NCBI RefSeq assembly: GCF_003254395.2
Contig: NC_037643.1
Coordinates: 8,390,963-8,454,962 of the forward strand
Source of the DNA: Apis mellifera
Lineage: Eukaryota; Arthropoda; Insecta; Hymenoptera; Apidae
Length of the DNA stretch: 64,000 bases
Direction of reading: 5' to 3'
Part shown: positions 1-11,347 of the stretch, in pieces
Numbering within the stretch: position 1 is the stretch's first letter
Layout: every line of letters starts with the position of its first letter
Made by a program: the position numbers and the translations under genes
The notes under the pieces: model-generated
Databases searched by the model: none
What the model was told of the DNA's origin: nothing
The model's input: the letters and a program-made list of their open reading frames with translations, nothing else

Positions 1-3000
1 AATGCGGAAGATCTTGGGATTTGGTCTGTCATCATGTTCGTTCAAAAAAGGATTACTTTTTGATTGTGAGACAAAGTTAGTCAAATTTATTTCGAATAAA
101 GTTTTAAAATTCATTCGTACGTAATGAATCGTGAATTTTATTCAGGAAATTATTCATGAATAAATCTGTAACATTCGTTATCGAAAAAAATTCACGACAA
201 ATATAAGCATTAGAAATAAAACCATTTTGTATTTATGGATAGAAATCCGAAGGAATGCCATAAGGTAAGGAAAATACTTTTCTTGAAATAATACATAACT
301 CACAATAAGTCACAACAATTGTAACGATGACATTTACTGATTTATTTCTTTTTTAAATTATTTAAAATTTTTAATGATACAATTTATTCAATAATAATAT
401 ATTTTTTTATAATATATATTTCTGTACAAAGAATCACGTTATGTGGTTGTGGCTTGTACCATCCTTTCCTTCCTTGTATAACGGAAATCTCGAACGTAAG
501 TATAAAGTTGTTCGACTGGTACACAAACTTAACCTGTTAACTGTTAAAGGCAAGTTAACTCCTTACTCGACTTGCTATTATTTTAAACTTAATAATTTAT
601 TTTCCAGGGATTCTTTGTTTTTAATGCATCGTTATATTTTCACTGGATATATGTATATTACGCGGTATATTATATTTATATTTATTTCTATACTTATCTT
701 TGCAAAAATTGAAGAAATTACTTAACTGAAAATAATTTTTATATTTACATTTATACTTTTTTCATATCTCTTTTTTTTTTTGCAAAGAATAAGGGGTCGA
801 TTTAACTAAAATTAATCCGTCTTTGTTAATTTTTCATTCCGTGTTAAAAAGAGTTTCTGTCTAAAAGACGACCTAGTTAACAAGTTAAGAAAAGGAGCGC
901 TGACAAAGGATAATCAAGAGCGAATTCAGCGCTTTCAGAAGAAACTGAGCTTAAAAAGCAGTAGAGTACTAGCCACAATTACGTCGATTCCTTTTCTTTT
1001 ATATATATATATATATAAAAAAAAGAGAGAGAGAAAAAAGAAAAAAAAGGTACAACTTTTAAACATTGAAAATTTGAAATCGTCTGACCAACTTCGTCTT
1101 TAAATCTTGACGAAATAAATCGAGAATCTTCGTACTGTTTTATCACGAAATTAATACTTCATCCAAACACGATTCTCTTAGAATATATATTGAATTCATA
1201 CAAAGGAATGCGTTAATTTTAAACAAAAATTTTTATTTAAATCTTATTTAATAAGATATTTTCAAATCAAAACTTTTGATCAATTTCATCTAAACAATTT
1301 AGATTAGATATTCTTAAAAAATTGAGGTTAAGTCGTAAAACGATCAAACGTAAAATAATTTTTAATGTTTAAGAAATTGCACGAACAAAATTTTTCAAAT
1401 AATTTAAGCTATTAATTAATAAGTAATAAATTATTAAAACCATCAAATTCTTCGGTTAAAATATAAGTCGATAAAAACGATTTATAATACGTACCCGCAT
1501 GCACGCTCGAAACTCAATTCCAGTGGCGAGTAATCTCGAAAAATGGATCTTAAAACACGAATAGCTCGTTACGTGGAACCCTTCTGCCTCTTGATATTTT
1601 CTCACATTACAAGTGACCGATACACTTTCATTTATCGTGGAGCCTGTTATACGTTATGTTGCCTCTTATAGGTTAGGTTGTCGTAACCGCACAAGCCTCG
1701 TGGAAGGACCTCGTTAAGATCACCAATGGTATTTAGACTCACCGAGTAAATGGTCCACTGGAATCGCATTAATATCGAATCACGACGACCGGTATAATTA
1801 ACTCGTCTCTTATTTATCCGATCGGTCCGTATCACCGTTCGCGTAAAACTGCCTGTCAAACATGGCCGCCAATGAACCTGTCTTGTGTCGTACTGGCCAG
1901 ATAATCCGGTAAGACGGTTAGTCGGTATGTTGGTCACTTTTAATCGGTATCATCCTGTATCGCGAACTCATATTTTTTTTTTCGTCATTTTTATGAGAAG
2001 AAACATGTGATTGCGATACGTGAGATATCGAGATTAAATATATTAATTGGAAAATTTTTTGAACCAATTGTATCATTATTTCTTTCTAACACAGTCCTCT
2101 ATCTAAAATAATTTTTCAATTATTTTAACCGATTTTAAATTTATAAAACAGAAATAAATTTTTAAAAACCACTCGTTGTAACTATTTTGATTTCTAGCTC
2201 GTACGACAACGAATCATTTCATAAATTCAAATCTCTTGAAATTCTATTTCTATGATCCGCCATATATATTCTTCTTTACCATCGTACAGAAAAAGGAAAT
2301 AATCAATACAGACATCTTCAGAGTAAAAAGCGAACAAATTAATAAAAGACTCTGGAACGAAACGAGAGTGGGGAAAAAAGGGAGAGGGGAGACGTAGGAG
2401 CAAGTAGCCTACGGTGAATCGAATAAAAAAGTAAAGGAAAGGAGGAAGGTGTGGGAAAGAACGAGAAAGATGGAGTATAGGATACTTTGTGCCTCGAGCG
2501 TGGCCAGTGCAACGACATGCATCGGCCGCAGCAAGGGCGACATTATCGCCGGTTGCACACACCGCGCGGCTGCGGATGGTGCGGTATGGTGGTTAGGGGC
2601 GGTTAGGGCAGTGCACCACAAGGGTGGTCAAACCGCAAACGAGACCACCGTCCTGGCTATCTGCTATCTGGATAACCACCGCCGCCGCCGATGCCCTCCG
2701 CCTCCGCGTTCGCCTCGTGCACACCTCCGAAATGAGAGAGAGATAGAGAGAGGAGAGCGAGCGAAAGAGACAAAGACAATCCTCCCCCTTCCCGTTGCAC
2801 CACTGGACCCTCATCGTCGAATCGACGATACTCGTCGACGTTATACTCGCTTATCTCGCTAATTTCGTGCCGATCGATCATCGAAACGCTCGTAAGAACG
2901 CGTTAACGAGCTGTCGCGCCTGTGCTTTAGTCTCCTCTTCCTTTTTCCTCTCCCCCCGCTTCTTTCATCCTCTTTTTCATTTTCTCTTTTTCTTTCCCTC

Positions 3001-4350
3001 TGTTTTTTACCGCTGCGCGTGTGCACCGAGTGGTTTTTGTTTTGTTTCTTCTCCTTTTTCTTTTGGATGTATTTCGTTGTTGGAACAGGGTAGAGAAAAG
3101 AGGTAGCTTTGGTCGCGCGAGACAAGAAAATATTCACTCGTGTCCGTGTGAACGGGATGTTCGAGGAGTTGATACGTGGAGCGTTAACGATCTTCTTGGG
3201 TGGCGCGGTAATTACTTCGTGCCGAAGCTTTCGAGAATTGAAAAGCTTTTTAAAGATGTGACGAAAGTGAGAACGAAAGGGATTCGTTTTGTATCGCAAT
3301 GTTATTTTATATTTGTTGACGATATAGTACGTACAAGAGAGATGATCATTATACACACATTCGAAAATGGATTGTTTCTTTTTTAGAAAAATATAGGTGT
3401 TAATAGTGAATGGTTTAATAACACACGAAGATAATTTTATTATTCAGCGAATATTTATTTTTCGTAGAATCTTTTCTGCACTTAATTCAATTAGAACGAA
3501 GTATTATTCACATTGAAATTACATTGAAACCGTGCACAATAGAACGATAGAAAAATAATTTATAAAAATAATAAAACACTTTTAAATTATATTTATATTA
3601 ATCTCGTTGAAAAAACTGTGATAATTTTTAAAATCAGGAACCAAACAGAAAAAAAATAACCTTCGTTTCACTTTAATTAAAACAACAACGAACATAACCT
3701 CCAATCTCAAACTCTGTCGCTCGATCTATCGAGCGTCACAAAAATAATCCGCGACAACGAAGCGTGTCGTCGAACAAGAAATCGTTACACAATTCTCACT
3801 TCGATCTATTACGTAAATCACGATTCTGTTTAACCCGACAAGAAGAGCTCGATATACACCTTAATTGACCAGAGTTAATCATCGATCCTTATCGACAGTC
3901 CACATCCTATCCTTAAAACGCCACCATCCGGCGAGTTCCAGATACCTACATTACATATACACACCACGACTCCGTAGCGTTCCACAAGTCATCCTTCGTA
4001 TTCGCTTTAAGGCTGCTTTTGATTTCACGCGAGAGAACGCCTTTGGGAAACCGCGGTGTACGCGACGGTGTCGCAATTTTTCAACTGGAACGAAAAAAGC
4101 AGCGTGGTGGCAGCAGCAGCGGCAGTGGTTGGCGAGTTTTTTGCGGCTGGGCGGCGATCGTAGACACGAGAAGAGAACGAATAAATTGAATAGTCCCGGG
4201 TGGGGAGGTGGTTTCTTTGTGTAAGGCGCGAGGATAAAAATCTCCGGTCGCCGTGTGCAATTACCTTGGCATGTAATTGCACCGATTCACTCAGCTGCAC
4301 CGCGGCAAACCTGCACGATAAATTCCTCCTTCTTCGCCTTTCTTTCTGTG

Positions 4351-4374
4351 CTCTCTCTCTCTCTCTCTCTCTCT
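4351..4374. repeat. (CT)12 microsatellite
   Basis: Twelve perfect CT units in the groucho downstream flank. Confidence 0.9.
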
Positions 4375-5296
4375 TTCTCCGTTCTTATTTCTTTTTTCTC
4401 TGTCTCGTTTCGTTTACGGCCCGGCTACCGAGAAATTTAAGCGCACTACGGCTCATCGGCTAAAGGGGCGCCTGTATATTTATGCGGCGCACAGAGGGAG
4501 AGTGTAGCGACGTTTTATGTCGGTACACATGTTTAGTTGCGTTTACGATTCTTCGAGCCAGCTGCCGTTTTACGTGAATCCCCAGATCGTTTCCTCGTCT
4601 TTTCGAGCGCGTGTTTGCGAGCTGTAAGTAAAACTGCTTTCCTTTGCCGATTTTAATCTCCGAACCTAACCTCTAATTGATACAGTCAAGAGGACTGCTC
4701 ATTTTAGATTTTGCTCGAGTATATATCATTGTTGTTGTTCGTTGTAGGTATGACTTTTGTGCAATTATTTCTTTATCTTTTATTTATAAAATGGAAACGA
4801 GTTAATGATAAAAAAAACACCGACTGTATAATGACGATGAATATTGGGCGTTTCAACGTCGATATAATGGCTATTATTTTACAATATTCACAAGATATTA
4901 TTAGATGTAATTGAGCAATAAAATAACTACAATATATATATATATAATTTACGATTTATACGATGACGTGTTGTGTAATTATTACTCGCGCCGTAATTGC
5001 ATCGAAAATATAATTCGTTACATTTTATTTTCGAAAACGATCCAAGAATCGAGAAACAAAGTTGGAAACGAGTTGCACGAAATGTAAAATGGCGCGTAGA
5101 AAATTATCTCGTTTCGTGTGTGCGCCGTGTGCATTGCTCGTTAAACGATTCGTCGTCGTTGGTATTGAAAACGTAAAAAAGCGGAAGTCGAAAATCCATT
5201 GTGCCCTGGCGGGTGGTAAACGAAGGGAAACGAAATTTCAGCGTTATGGACACGCAAGGATCGCAATATCGGGGTGTGCTCGTGCGCGTTGTTCCG

Positions 5297-5319
5297 ACAC
5301 GCGCGCGCGCGCGCGCACG
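5297..5319. repeat. Alternating purine-pyrimidine (CG)-rich tract
   Basis: This is a 23-nt uninterrupted alternating run, mostly CG, of the type that can adopt Z-DNA. A second tract of the same kind lies at 5454-5475. Confidence 0.85.
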
Positions 5320-5453
5320 GTTTCGTGGGTGCAGCAATTTTTGTCGTTGCATTAACACGGTGGAAAAACAACCGCCATCGACGGGCTCGGCTACGTTTCC
5401 ATGGGCGTGTGTGTCACCTCAGCTTTTCGCGGTTTACACGCTGCTCTGGGCAA

Positions 5454-5475
5454 GTGCGCGCGCGCGCGCGCGTGT
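5454..5475. repeat. Second alternating purine-pyrimidine (CG)-rich tract
   Basis: This 22-nt alternating run lies 157 bp after the first one, in a locally CpG-rich block. Confidence 0.85.
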
Positions 5476-6308
5476 TTGTGCACGCGTCGTTCAACACGCG
5501 TGTGAACGGGCTCGATCAACCGGCGATATTTGATTTCTGTAACCGAAAAATCGAGAGATTACTTGGAAACTTTTAAACTGACGCAAGCTAGAAAACCGCT
5601 GAAACACCGGTATACGCGTGTAGATCCACGGGTATGGATTGTGTAATCTCTGTTTTTTTCATGTTGCGACTCTTTTTCTAACGATTCGGCGCATAGATAC
5701 GTGTGTGTACACCCGTTTCCCTTTCTTTGTCATTTGTATTTTACGCGTATAACGGACAAAAAGGACGCGTTCGTATACGTGGATAAATTTGACGCGATAA
5801 GTTTTTACTTTTAGACACACGTTTGAGTACGATGAGCCAATATGTCTTTTACATCCCGTTACCTATGTATCTAGATACAAAGTGTATTTGATATCGGTTA
5901 GAATACAAAAGCTAGAAATATGTAAAAAAGGGAAATTTAAAAAAATAACGATCGATTATTCTTCAATAATGAATTTAATCAAAACGTTATATAATTATCC
6001 CAAGGTGCATAATACGCCCTGAAGGCGTAGAATTAAGAAGGTAAGAATTAAATCCGATTCGGAAATAATTTATCACGCACGAAACAAAGATTGGAAACGA
6101 AAGTTGAAAAGAAATCCTGGCGGTGCAGCGGGTTAATCGATTCCACGATGGAAGGCGATCCTTAAAAGGTCAACTCGCTCAGATCGTACGAAAAAGAAAA
6201 AAAAAGAGAGGGAGAGAAAGAGGCAGTGTCTTTGACTTCCTCGGGACCGCTTCGTGATCGGTTCGTAGAAAACCGTTTCTTTCTCTCTTTTTTCCTCCGC
6301 TCGACCTC

Positions 6309-6341
6309 TCGACTCGACTCGACTCGACTCGGCTCGGCTCG
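6309..6341. repeat. CTCGA/CTCGG pentanucleotide microsatellite
   Basis: About four CTCGA units grade into two CTCGG units. The second unit type is the complement of the CCGAG repeated at 25725-25760. Confidence 0.85.
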
Positions 6342-7251
6342 AATCCCCGACGATCTCTAATGCATGCAAATCACCGTGAATCCCAAGATCTTCGAGCTTT
6401 CTCTGGCGCCGCGCGAGATTACATATCACTCGCCTCTTCGCGCGGCATTTTCCAAGAAACGATTTTCCTCGCCAATCGGTTCGACCAAGTGCTATAAAAC
6501 AGGAAGGAAAGAAGGAGGGAGGGGAAAAAGGAGAGAGAAGAAGAACTGAAAGAGCGCGAGAAAAAAGGAGATGAAAAGATTGGAAACGAAGCGAACGTAT
6601 ACGTACACACGTATATATACACACATATACACGTAATCACACCGAGATAGACAAAATTTCCACGGACTTCGAACGGGAGAATTCACTTGATGTTTCGACG
6701 CGTGTCTCGATTCCGCAACACCGGAGACCGGTAATTTTCTCCCGCATCAAGCTTTTCACGCGGAGGCGCGCGCATATTCCCGCCACTCTCTCTCTCTCTC
6801 GTGTTTGCAGATATCACAGAGCCCCTGTCCTGGTGAGATTGCGGCCGTCAAGGGGGACGAGGAAGAAGGAAGATGGTAACAAACAGAGTTGGACAGAGAA
6901 ACACCGTCGAAAAGGGTGCGTCGTTGTAGGTGAAACAAGTAACGCGAGAGAGTAACAACGAGAGTGTAACAAGGGGAGGAGGAGTGGCATGCAAAAGGAG
7001 GAGTAGGATAAAGCTCGAGTGGGTTATGAAGTGGGTGGTGGGAAAGGAGAAAAGCGGCGGAACTAGGGGGGGGGGACTAGTGCTAGTTCGTTAGCGGTCG
7101 AGGGAGAGGGATGGATATACAAAGCGATGAGAGAGGTGGATGGAATAGCGAAGGTATAAGGGATGAACGGTGCGCGGGACGAAGAGGGTTGTGGAGAGAT
7201 GGAAGGAGGAAGAGACACGTTGGCGCGTTTATTAGTGTCCAATTGTGAAAG

Positions 7252-7278
<27 letters not shown>
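7252..7278. repeat. (GA)13 microsatellite
   Basis: Thirteen GA units inside a longer purine-rich block (about 6950-7300). Confidence 0.9.
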
Positions 7279-7286
<8 letters not shown>

Positions 7287-8570
7287 GGTAACACGAAAGC
7301 GAGCGCGTGAACTCGCTCATTTGCGTGCCTGTTAATTTGCCACGTTTGTGTGAGCACCATGCCGTGCCGCGGCACGCACAGCCGAGCCACGCCGATGGAC
7401 AGAGAGAAAATTAGCGCTTTGAGTGTGGGTGCCTGACCGCCTGCCAGCTCGGACATTGGGGCTTCCCCGTGTCGCGGCTGGTGTACGTGCGCGTCGGCTC
7501 GCGTATAGGTACCACAACGCTTGGGTGGTCCCCTGCGGTATACGTTGGATAAAAATCGGCCGACATTCGACGCCTGCTATTTTTTTTTTCCCCCTCCTTT
7601 TATTTCTTGCATTTATTTTTTTTTTGTGAGCTACCAACGACGAAAACGCCGCTAAGCTAGTGTTTTCCAACTTTTTTTTTTTTTTTGGAGCTGTCTCTTC
7701 TTCTGTAATATATTTAACTTAACGAGGTTTCTCGAGAACGTACGAAATTTCTATCCGTCTTGATCGTTTATTTTTTTTTCGTATCGTAGAGAAAACCTTC
7801 GGTAAATATCGATTTTTTTTTATCGTATTTTTATTGTATTTGTGCACGAGCAAGGAATAGCTTGTTTTTTTTTTTTTTTTAAATTTACAATTTTAAAATT
7901 CTGATAAAAGTAAACGCGCAACTCGTACATTGCACTTTACAGCACAACATGAATATTCATACGTGTTATTCATATGGTATCACATTATATGGAGCGATGA
8001 ATAAAATAACGATAAAAATCTCTTTGAATGTATAAAATTGACTTTGAATAAACGTTAAAAAAATCTCGAATAAAAAACAACAACGGAATTCCTTAGAATT
8101 TTACTCGTGGATAAAGATTTTGTATCGCGTTCCTAACGTAATCGAACAAACCGTGAATCTCCACCGAATCCTCGCTTCGCAAAACTGGTTCCTAAGCGTG
8201 GAAAAATTTTCGAAACGTTGCCGGTGGTCTCGAAACGAGAAACGTTCGACAAAGCGTGAAGATACCTGAACCGTGGAACGTGAAAAACCTGGAAACGAGT
8301 TTCCCTCGATTTTACGGTGACGGTCGGCCGCCTGATTCGAGACCGAGGCGGGGAATCGAGTGATGGAAGGCGTGACGACACGGTACACGAGCGTAAAAGG
8401 TAGACGGGTTTCCGCGAAATTGAACATCGACGTGGCAGCGTAACAGAGCAGTGGCTCGCGGCACGGATAAGCTCAAGTTACCGCTAACGATCCCGAATGA
8501 TAGCGGTCCGCTTATTACGCCGTTGCCCATCCGTTTTTACGCGTAAAATGGAGATTACACGGTGTCCAGG

Positions 8571-8809
8571 CACGATCACGATCGATCAAGTCGTCGCGCC
8601 GCTGTGTATCCGTTTCTGGTAACACGCGATGCAATACGGTCCGCTTGACGGGCACGCGGACGGTTAGCAGTGGACGGTTGCCGTTCCACGCGGAAAATGG
8701 CGTCTCTAACGAAATAAAACGATCGTAGGTAGGCCCTCCTCTCACGGACCGATCGAACGGGCGCCGGTCGATTAAGTCGTTACGCCGCGTTTGACACGAT
8801 CGAACGGGC
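8571..8809. repeat. Diverged direct repeats in CpG-rich flank
   Basis: TCGATCAAGTCGTCGCGCCGC-like sequence at about 8580-8601 recurs as TCGATTAAGTCGTTACGCCGC at about 8768-8788. The exact 12-mer GATCGAACGGGC occurs at 8751-8762 and 8798-8809. Confidence 0.65.
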
Positions 8810-10422
8810 ACAGACTCTCCGCACTCGTTAATCCTCTTACCGCAGAACAAACTCTGTAAACGATTAAAGCGATGACGCAAAGGAGAGGAAACCAGTCAGA
8901 GGCGTTGAGTAGCGCCACAACAGCCTTCCTATATTTCCTAATAAAACGGCCAGGAACGAGAGAGAGAGCGGGCGCGCGCGCGGGAATAAATAAAGCTGCG
9001 ACCGGCTGTTCGCTTCCCCGTTTACCGAATTAACCGTAATAACCGATGCATTTAGCCGCGACATTCAAAACTTGTGCGCGAAATACCATCGGCTACCCCC
9101 ACTCCAACGCCGCTACATCCCCTCCACGCGGGGCTCGACTGGCCCTCCCCCACCACTTTTAACAGCGCCACCGGCGGAACTCCATCCGTCCTGCCGCGCC
9201 GCATATCATTACCATGCAAATACGCTTGGCGTGCGGCAAAGCCCGTGTAAAATCGCTCAACCCCTTTTCCTCGCGCTTCGCTTCATCCATCCCACTATCC
9301 GTCCCTCGTCCCTCGTACGGCGTCACCCTCTCTCCCACTCGTCCCTCCTCCCACGCAGCGTCCACTCCGGTTCCCACTTTGCACCAGCTACCCAGTCACA
9401 TATGCAAAACGTGCCACTATTATAATAACATTACGCCGATGAACCTTCCATTGAATATGCGCTCCGCGATCGGAGGATTGCATCGCTAATTATCTACCGG
9501 GTGGCGTGATTCGCACGGGGCTCGACCGATCACGATTTTGCCACGCGCCCTTTCCTCCCCCCTCGTTCTTCCTTCGCGTCATCGGTGATCATCGATGATC
9601 CTCTCTCTTTTTTTTTTTCATATTCGTTTCGCGGATATACGCCGCAATTCGTTTCCCGTGGAAATCGCGTGAAACGCGAGAAACGAAACAGCGCGGCGTC
9701 CGACACGTATGCGGTTCCGGTTTTTTTTTTTTTTTTATTTTTATTTTTTCCTCTCTCTCTCTTTTTCTTTTTTTTTTTGCATCGACGAAACGGTATCGTA
9801 ATTTTCGCGACACGATACGCCACTGTTGTGACTAAATATTGTTGACGCCAACGTGCGCTCTCTTTCCCCCCCGTTTGCGCGCACCTCTCTATCGCGTGTC
9901 GTAGCGATTCCACGCTGGCCAACGTTGACACGTTTATGGGCGCGGAAGCTCCGGGGGGACCGGGGCTGCCGGCCGCGTGACGGCTCTTGTTTTATATTTT
10001 CGGTGACGGGTGCCGGCACGCGTTCGTTAGTCCGTTCGACCGCTTTCGAATGTTTGCGGCGCGAAGTGGTCTCACCCACGCGTTCATCGGTTTTTATATT
10101 ACAAGCGTGGCGAGATAATATTTGCCCGCGATTTTTATTTCATACCTACCCTCCTACACCGGGGCGATAACCCCACTCGCCCCGGATATGAGGTTATTTT
10201 TTTTTTTCCCACCCCAGTTGAAACTCTATTTCTCCTCGTTGATTCTTGCCTCTCTCTGTCTCCCTTTTTTTTTTTAGAACTTTTTTTCCTGTAAATATTC
10301 TGGTTTTTTCCCCCCTCTCTTTTTTTTTGCTTTTCGTTTTTCGATGACGGTTCATAGGGTTGCAAAGCTAGGGGGGAGGGTAGAATGAATCGGATCACCG
10401 AGTTCGTTATCGAGTATCACTT

Positions 10423-10432
10423 TTTATTTAAT
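10423..10432 (-). terminator. Candidate polyadenylation signal (overlapping ATTAAA and AATAAA)
   Basis: The minus strand reads ATTAAATAAA, which contains both the canonical and the commonest variant hexamer. It lies about 810 nt beyond the groucho stop and is the first AATAAA found after it. An alternative AATAAA lies at 10139-10134. Confidence 0.5.
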
Positions 10433-10476
10433 CGTTTCTCTCATCACGATTCTGTTATATTCTCTAAGCCAGACAA

Positions 10477-10484
10477 TATTTACA
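10477..10484 (-). promoter_or_regulatory. Pumilio-type element UGUAAAUA
   Basis: The minus strand reads TGTAAATA, matching UGUANAUA, about 45 nt before the candidate polyadenylation signal. That is a typical position for a functional 3' UTR site. Confidence 0.45.
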
Positions 10485-10657
10485 AATTTTTAGTTCTCCA
10501 TACGTGTATGTGTGTGTGTATGAGTGTTGCGTGTGTACGTGTGTGCTTTTTTTTTTTCATTACTCGCTTTCCGTCTCACTTTTAGGGGACGTAGAAAAAT
10601 ATCATGGTATGCTTAAAGACTGACGTATGTATATATATATATAATATTATGTATATG

Positions 10658-10665
10658 TATATACA
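10658..10665 (-). promoter_or_regulatory. Pumilio-type element UGUAUAUA
   Basis: The minus strand reads TGTATATA, matching UGUANAUA. It sits in a TA-rich stretch (10621-10672), so this copy is the one most likely to be chance. Confidence 0.35.
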
Positions 10666-10999
10666 AAATATACAGGAAAAAACGCGTTAATGTCAGCGTT
10701 ATTCAAATTTAAGCGCGACCCAGCCCAAAATGGCGGTCGTACGCGCAACGAGCGGAACGAACTGTCCGATTTCGATGAAAAACGTTCATTTCCATTTAAC
10801 GAGCGATTATCGATCGAAATAAGAAGAACGATCCGGGCATTGAAACGAAATTATCAATCTATTCGCCGCCTATGTCATGAATAATATTTTAAATCTCTCT
10901 CTCTCTATATCCGAAAAATCTTAAAAACTCGACGTCGATGTTTTACAAAAAGAAATCTCTCGAACGAGTTACCGCGCTCGATTCGATCTTAATCCTTTT

Positions 11000-11031
<32 letters not shown>

Positions 11032-11156
11032 ACTCCGGTTCGTTCGGCTCGTTCTCTTTCTTGCACGGACCCTTTCTTCTTCACCGAGAGTAACAATAAC
11101 AACAATAACAAGAACAAGGGCAACAAACGTCTCTCGTGTTAATATCGTATAAGAAT

Positions 11157-11164
11157 TATGTACA
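11157..11164 (-). promoter_or_regulatory. Pumilio-type element UGUACAUA
   Basis: The minus strand reads TGTACATA, matching the Pumilio consensus UGUANAUA, 75 nt after the groucho stop. It is one of three such motifs in the proposed 3' UTR. Confidence 0.45.
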
Positions 11165-11239
11165 CCCACGCTGTGGAGAGTTGCTCGGGGTCTGATGAAT
11201 ACGTTTGGCTGGTTGGTACGGTTCGGTTTCGTTGCGGTT

Positions 11240-11347
11240 TCAATACATGACCTCGTAGACGGTCGCTTTCTTGTCACCTGAACCGGTAACGATGTACCTG
11301 TCGTCGGCTGATATATCGCAGCTGAGCACGGATGACGATTCCTTGGA
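11240..11347 (-). CDS. gro: groucho last coding exon: final WD40 blade and stop
   Basis: The exon encodes 35 residues, SKESSSVLSCDISADDRYIV then TGSGDKKATVYEVMY, followed by TGA at 11242-11240. The VYEV(I/M)Y end is the conserved C-terminus of Groucho/TLE and closes the propeller. The acceptor is ttttcag, phase 0. Confidence 0.97.
   Translation of the reverse strand, partial: SKESSSVLSCDISADDRYIVTGSGDKKATVYEVMY

Larger units (their letters stand above)
1..10404. other. Region downstream of groucho, no recognisable gene
   Basis: AT-rich DNA (1-2200) alternates with CpG- and purine-rich DNA (2400-3200, 5060-5560, 6150-7500, 8100-10100). Open frames here are short, low in complexity and matched on the opposite strand by others of equal length. 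I see no conserved protein motif, tRNA or transposon end. Short untranslated or non-coding transcripts cannot be excluded. Confidence 0.55.
10405..11239 (-). other. gro: Probable groucho 3' UTR
   Basis: This stretch follows the TGA and ends about 20 nt past an overlapping ATTAAA/AATAAA. On the mRNA strand it contains GTTGTTATTGTT-like repeats (11089-11128), a long polypurine tract (about 10998-11031), and three Pumilio-type motifs. The extent is inferred from signals only; a longer UTR using a signal at 10139-10134 is possible. Confidence 0.6.

Noticed and set aside
441..725. Plus-strand 94-codon open frame in AT-rich DNA
   Set aside because: Ile/Tyr/Phe/Leu-rich translation typical of random AT-rich sequence; no motif.
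1664..1680. TTAGG-like units (AGGTTAGGTT), also near 4668-4676
   Set aside because: Only one or two units occur, far short of the tandem TTAGG arrays of insect telomeres.
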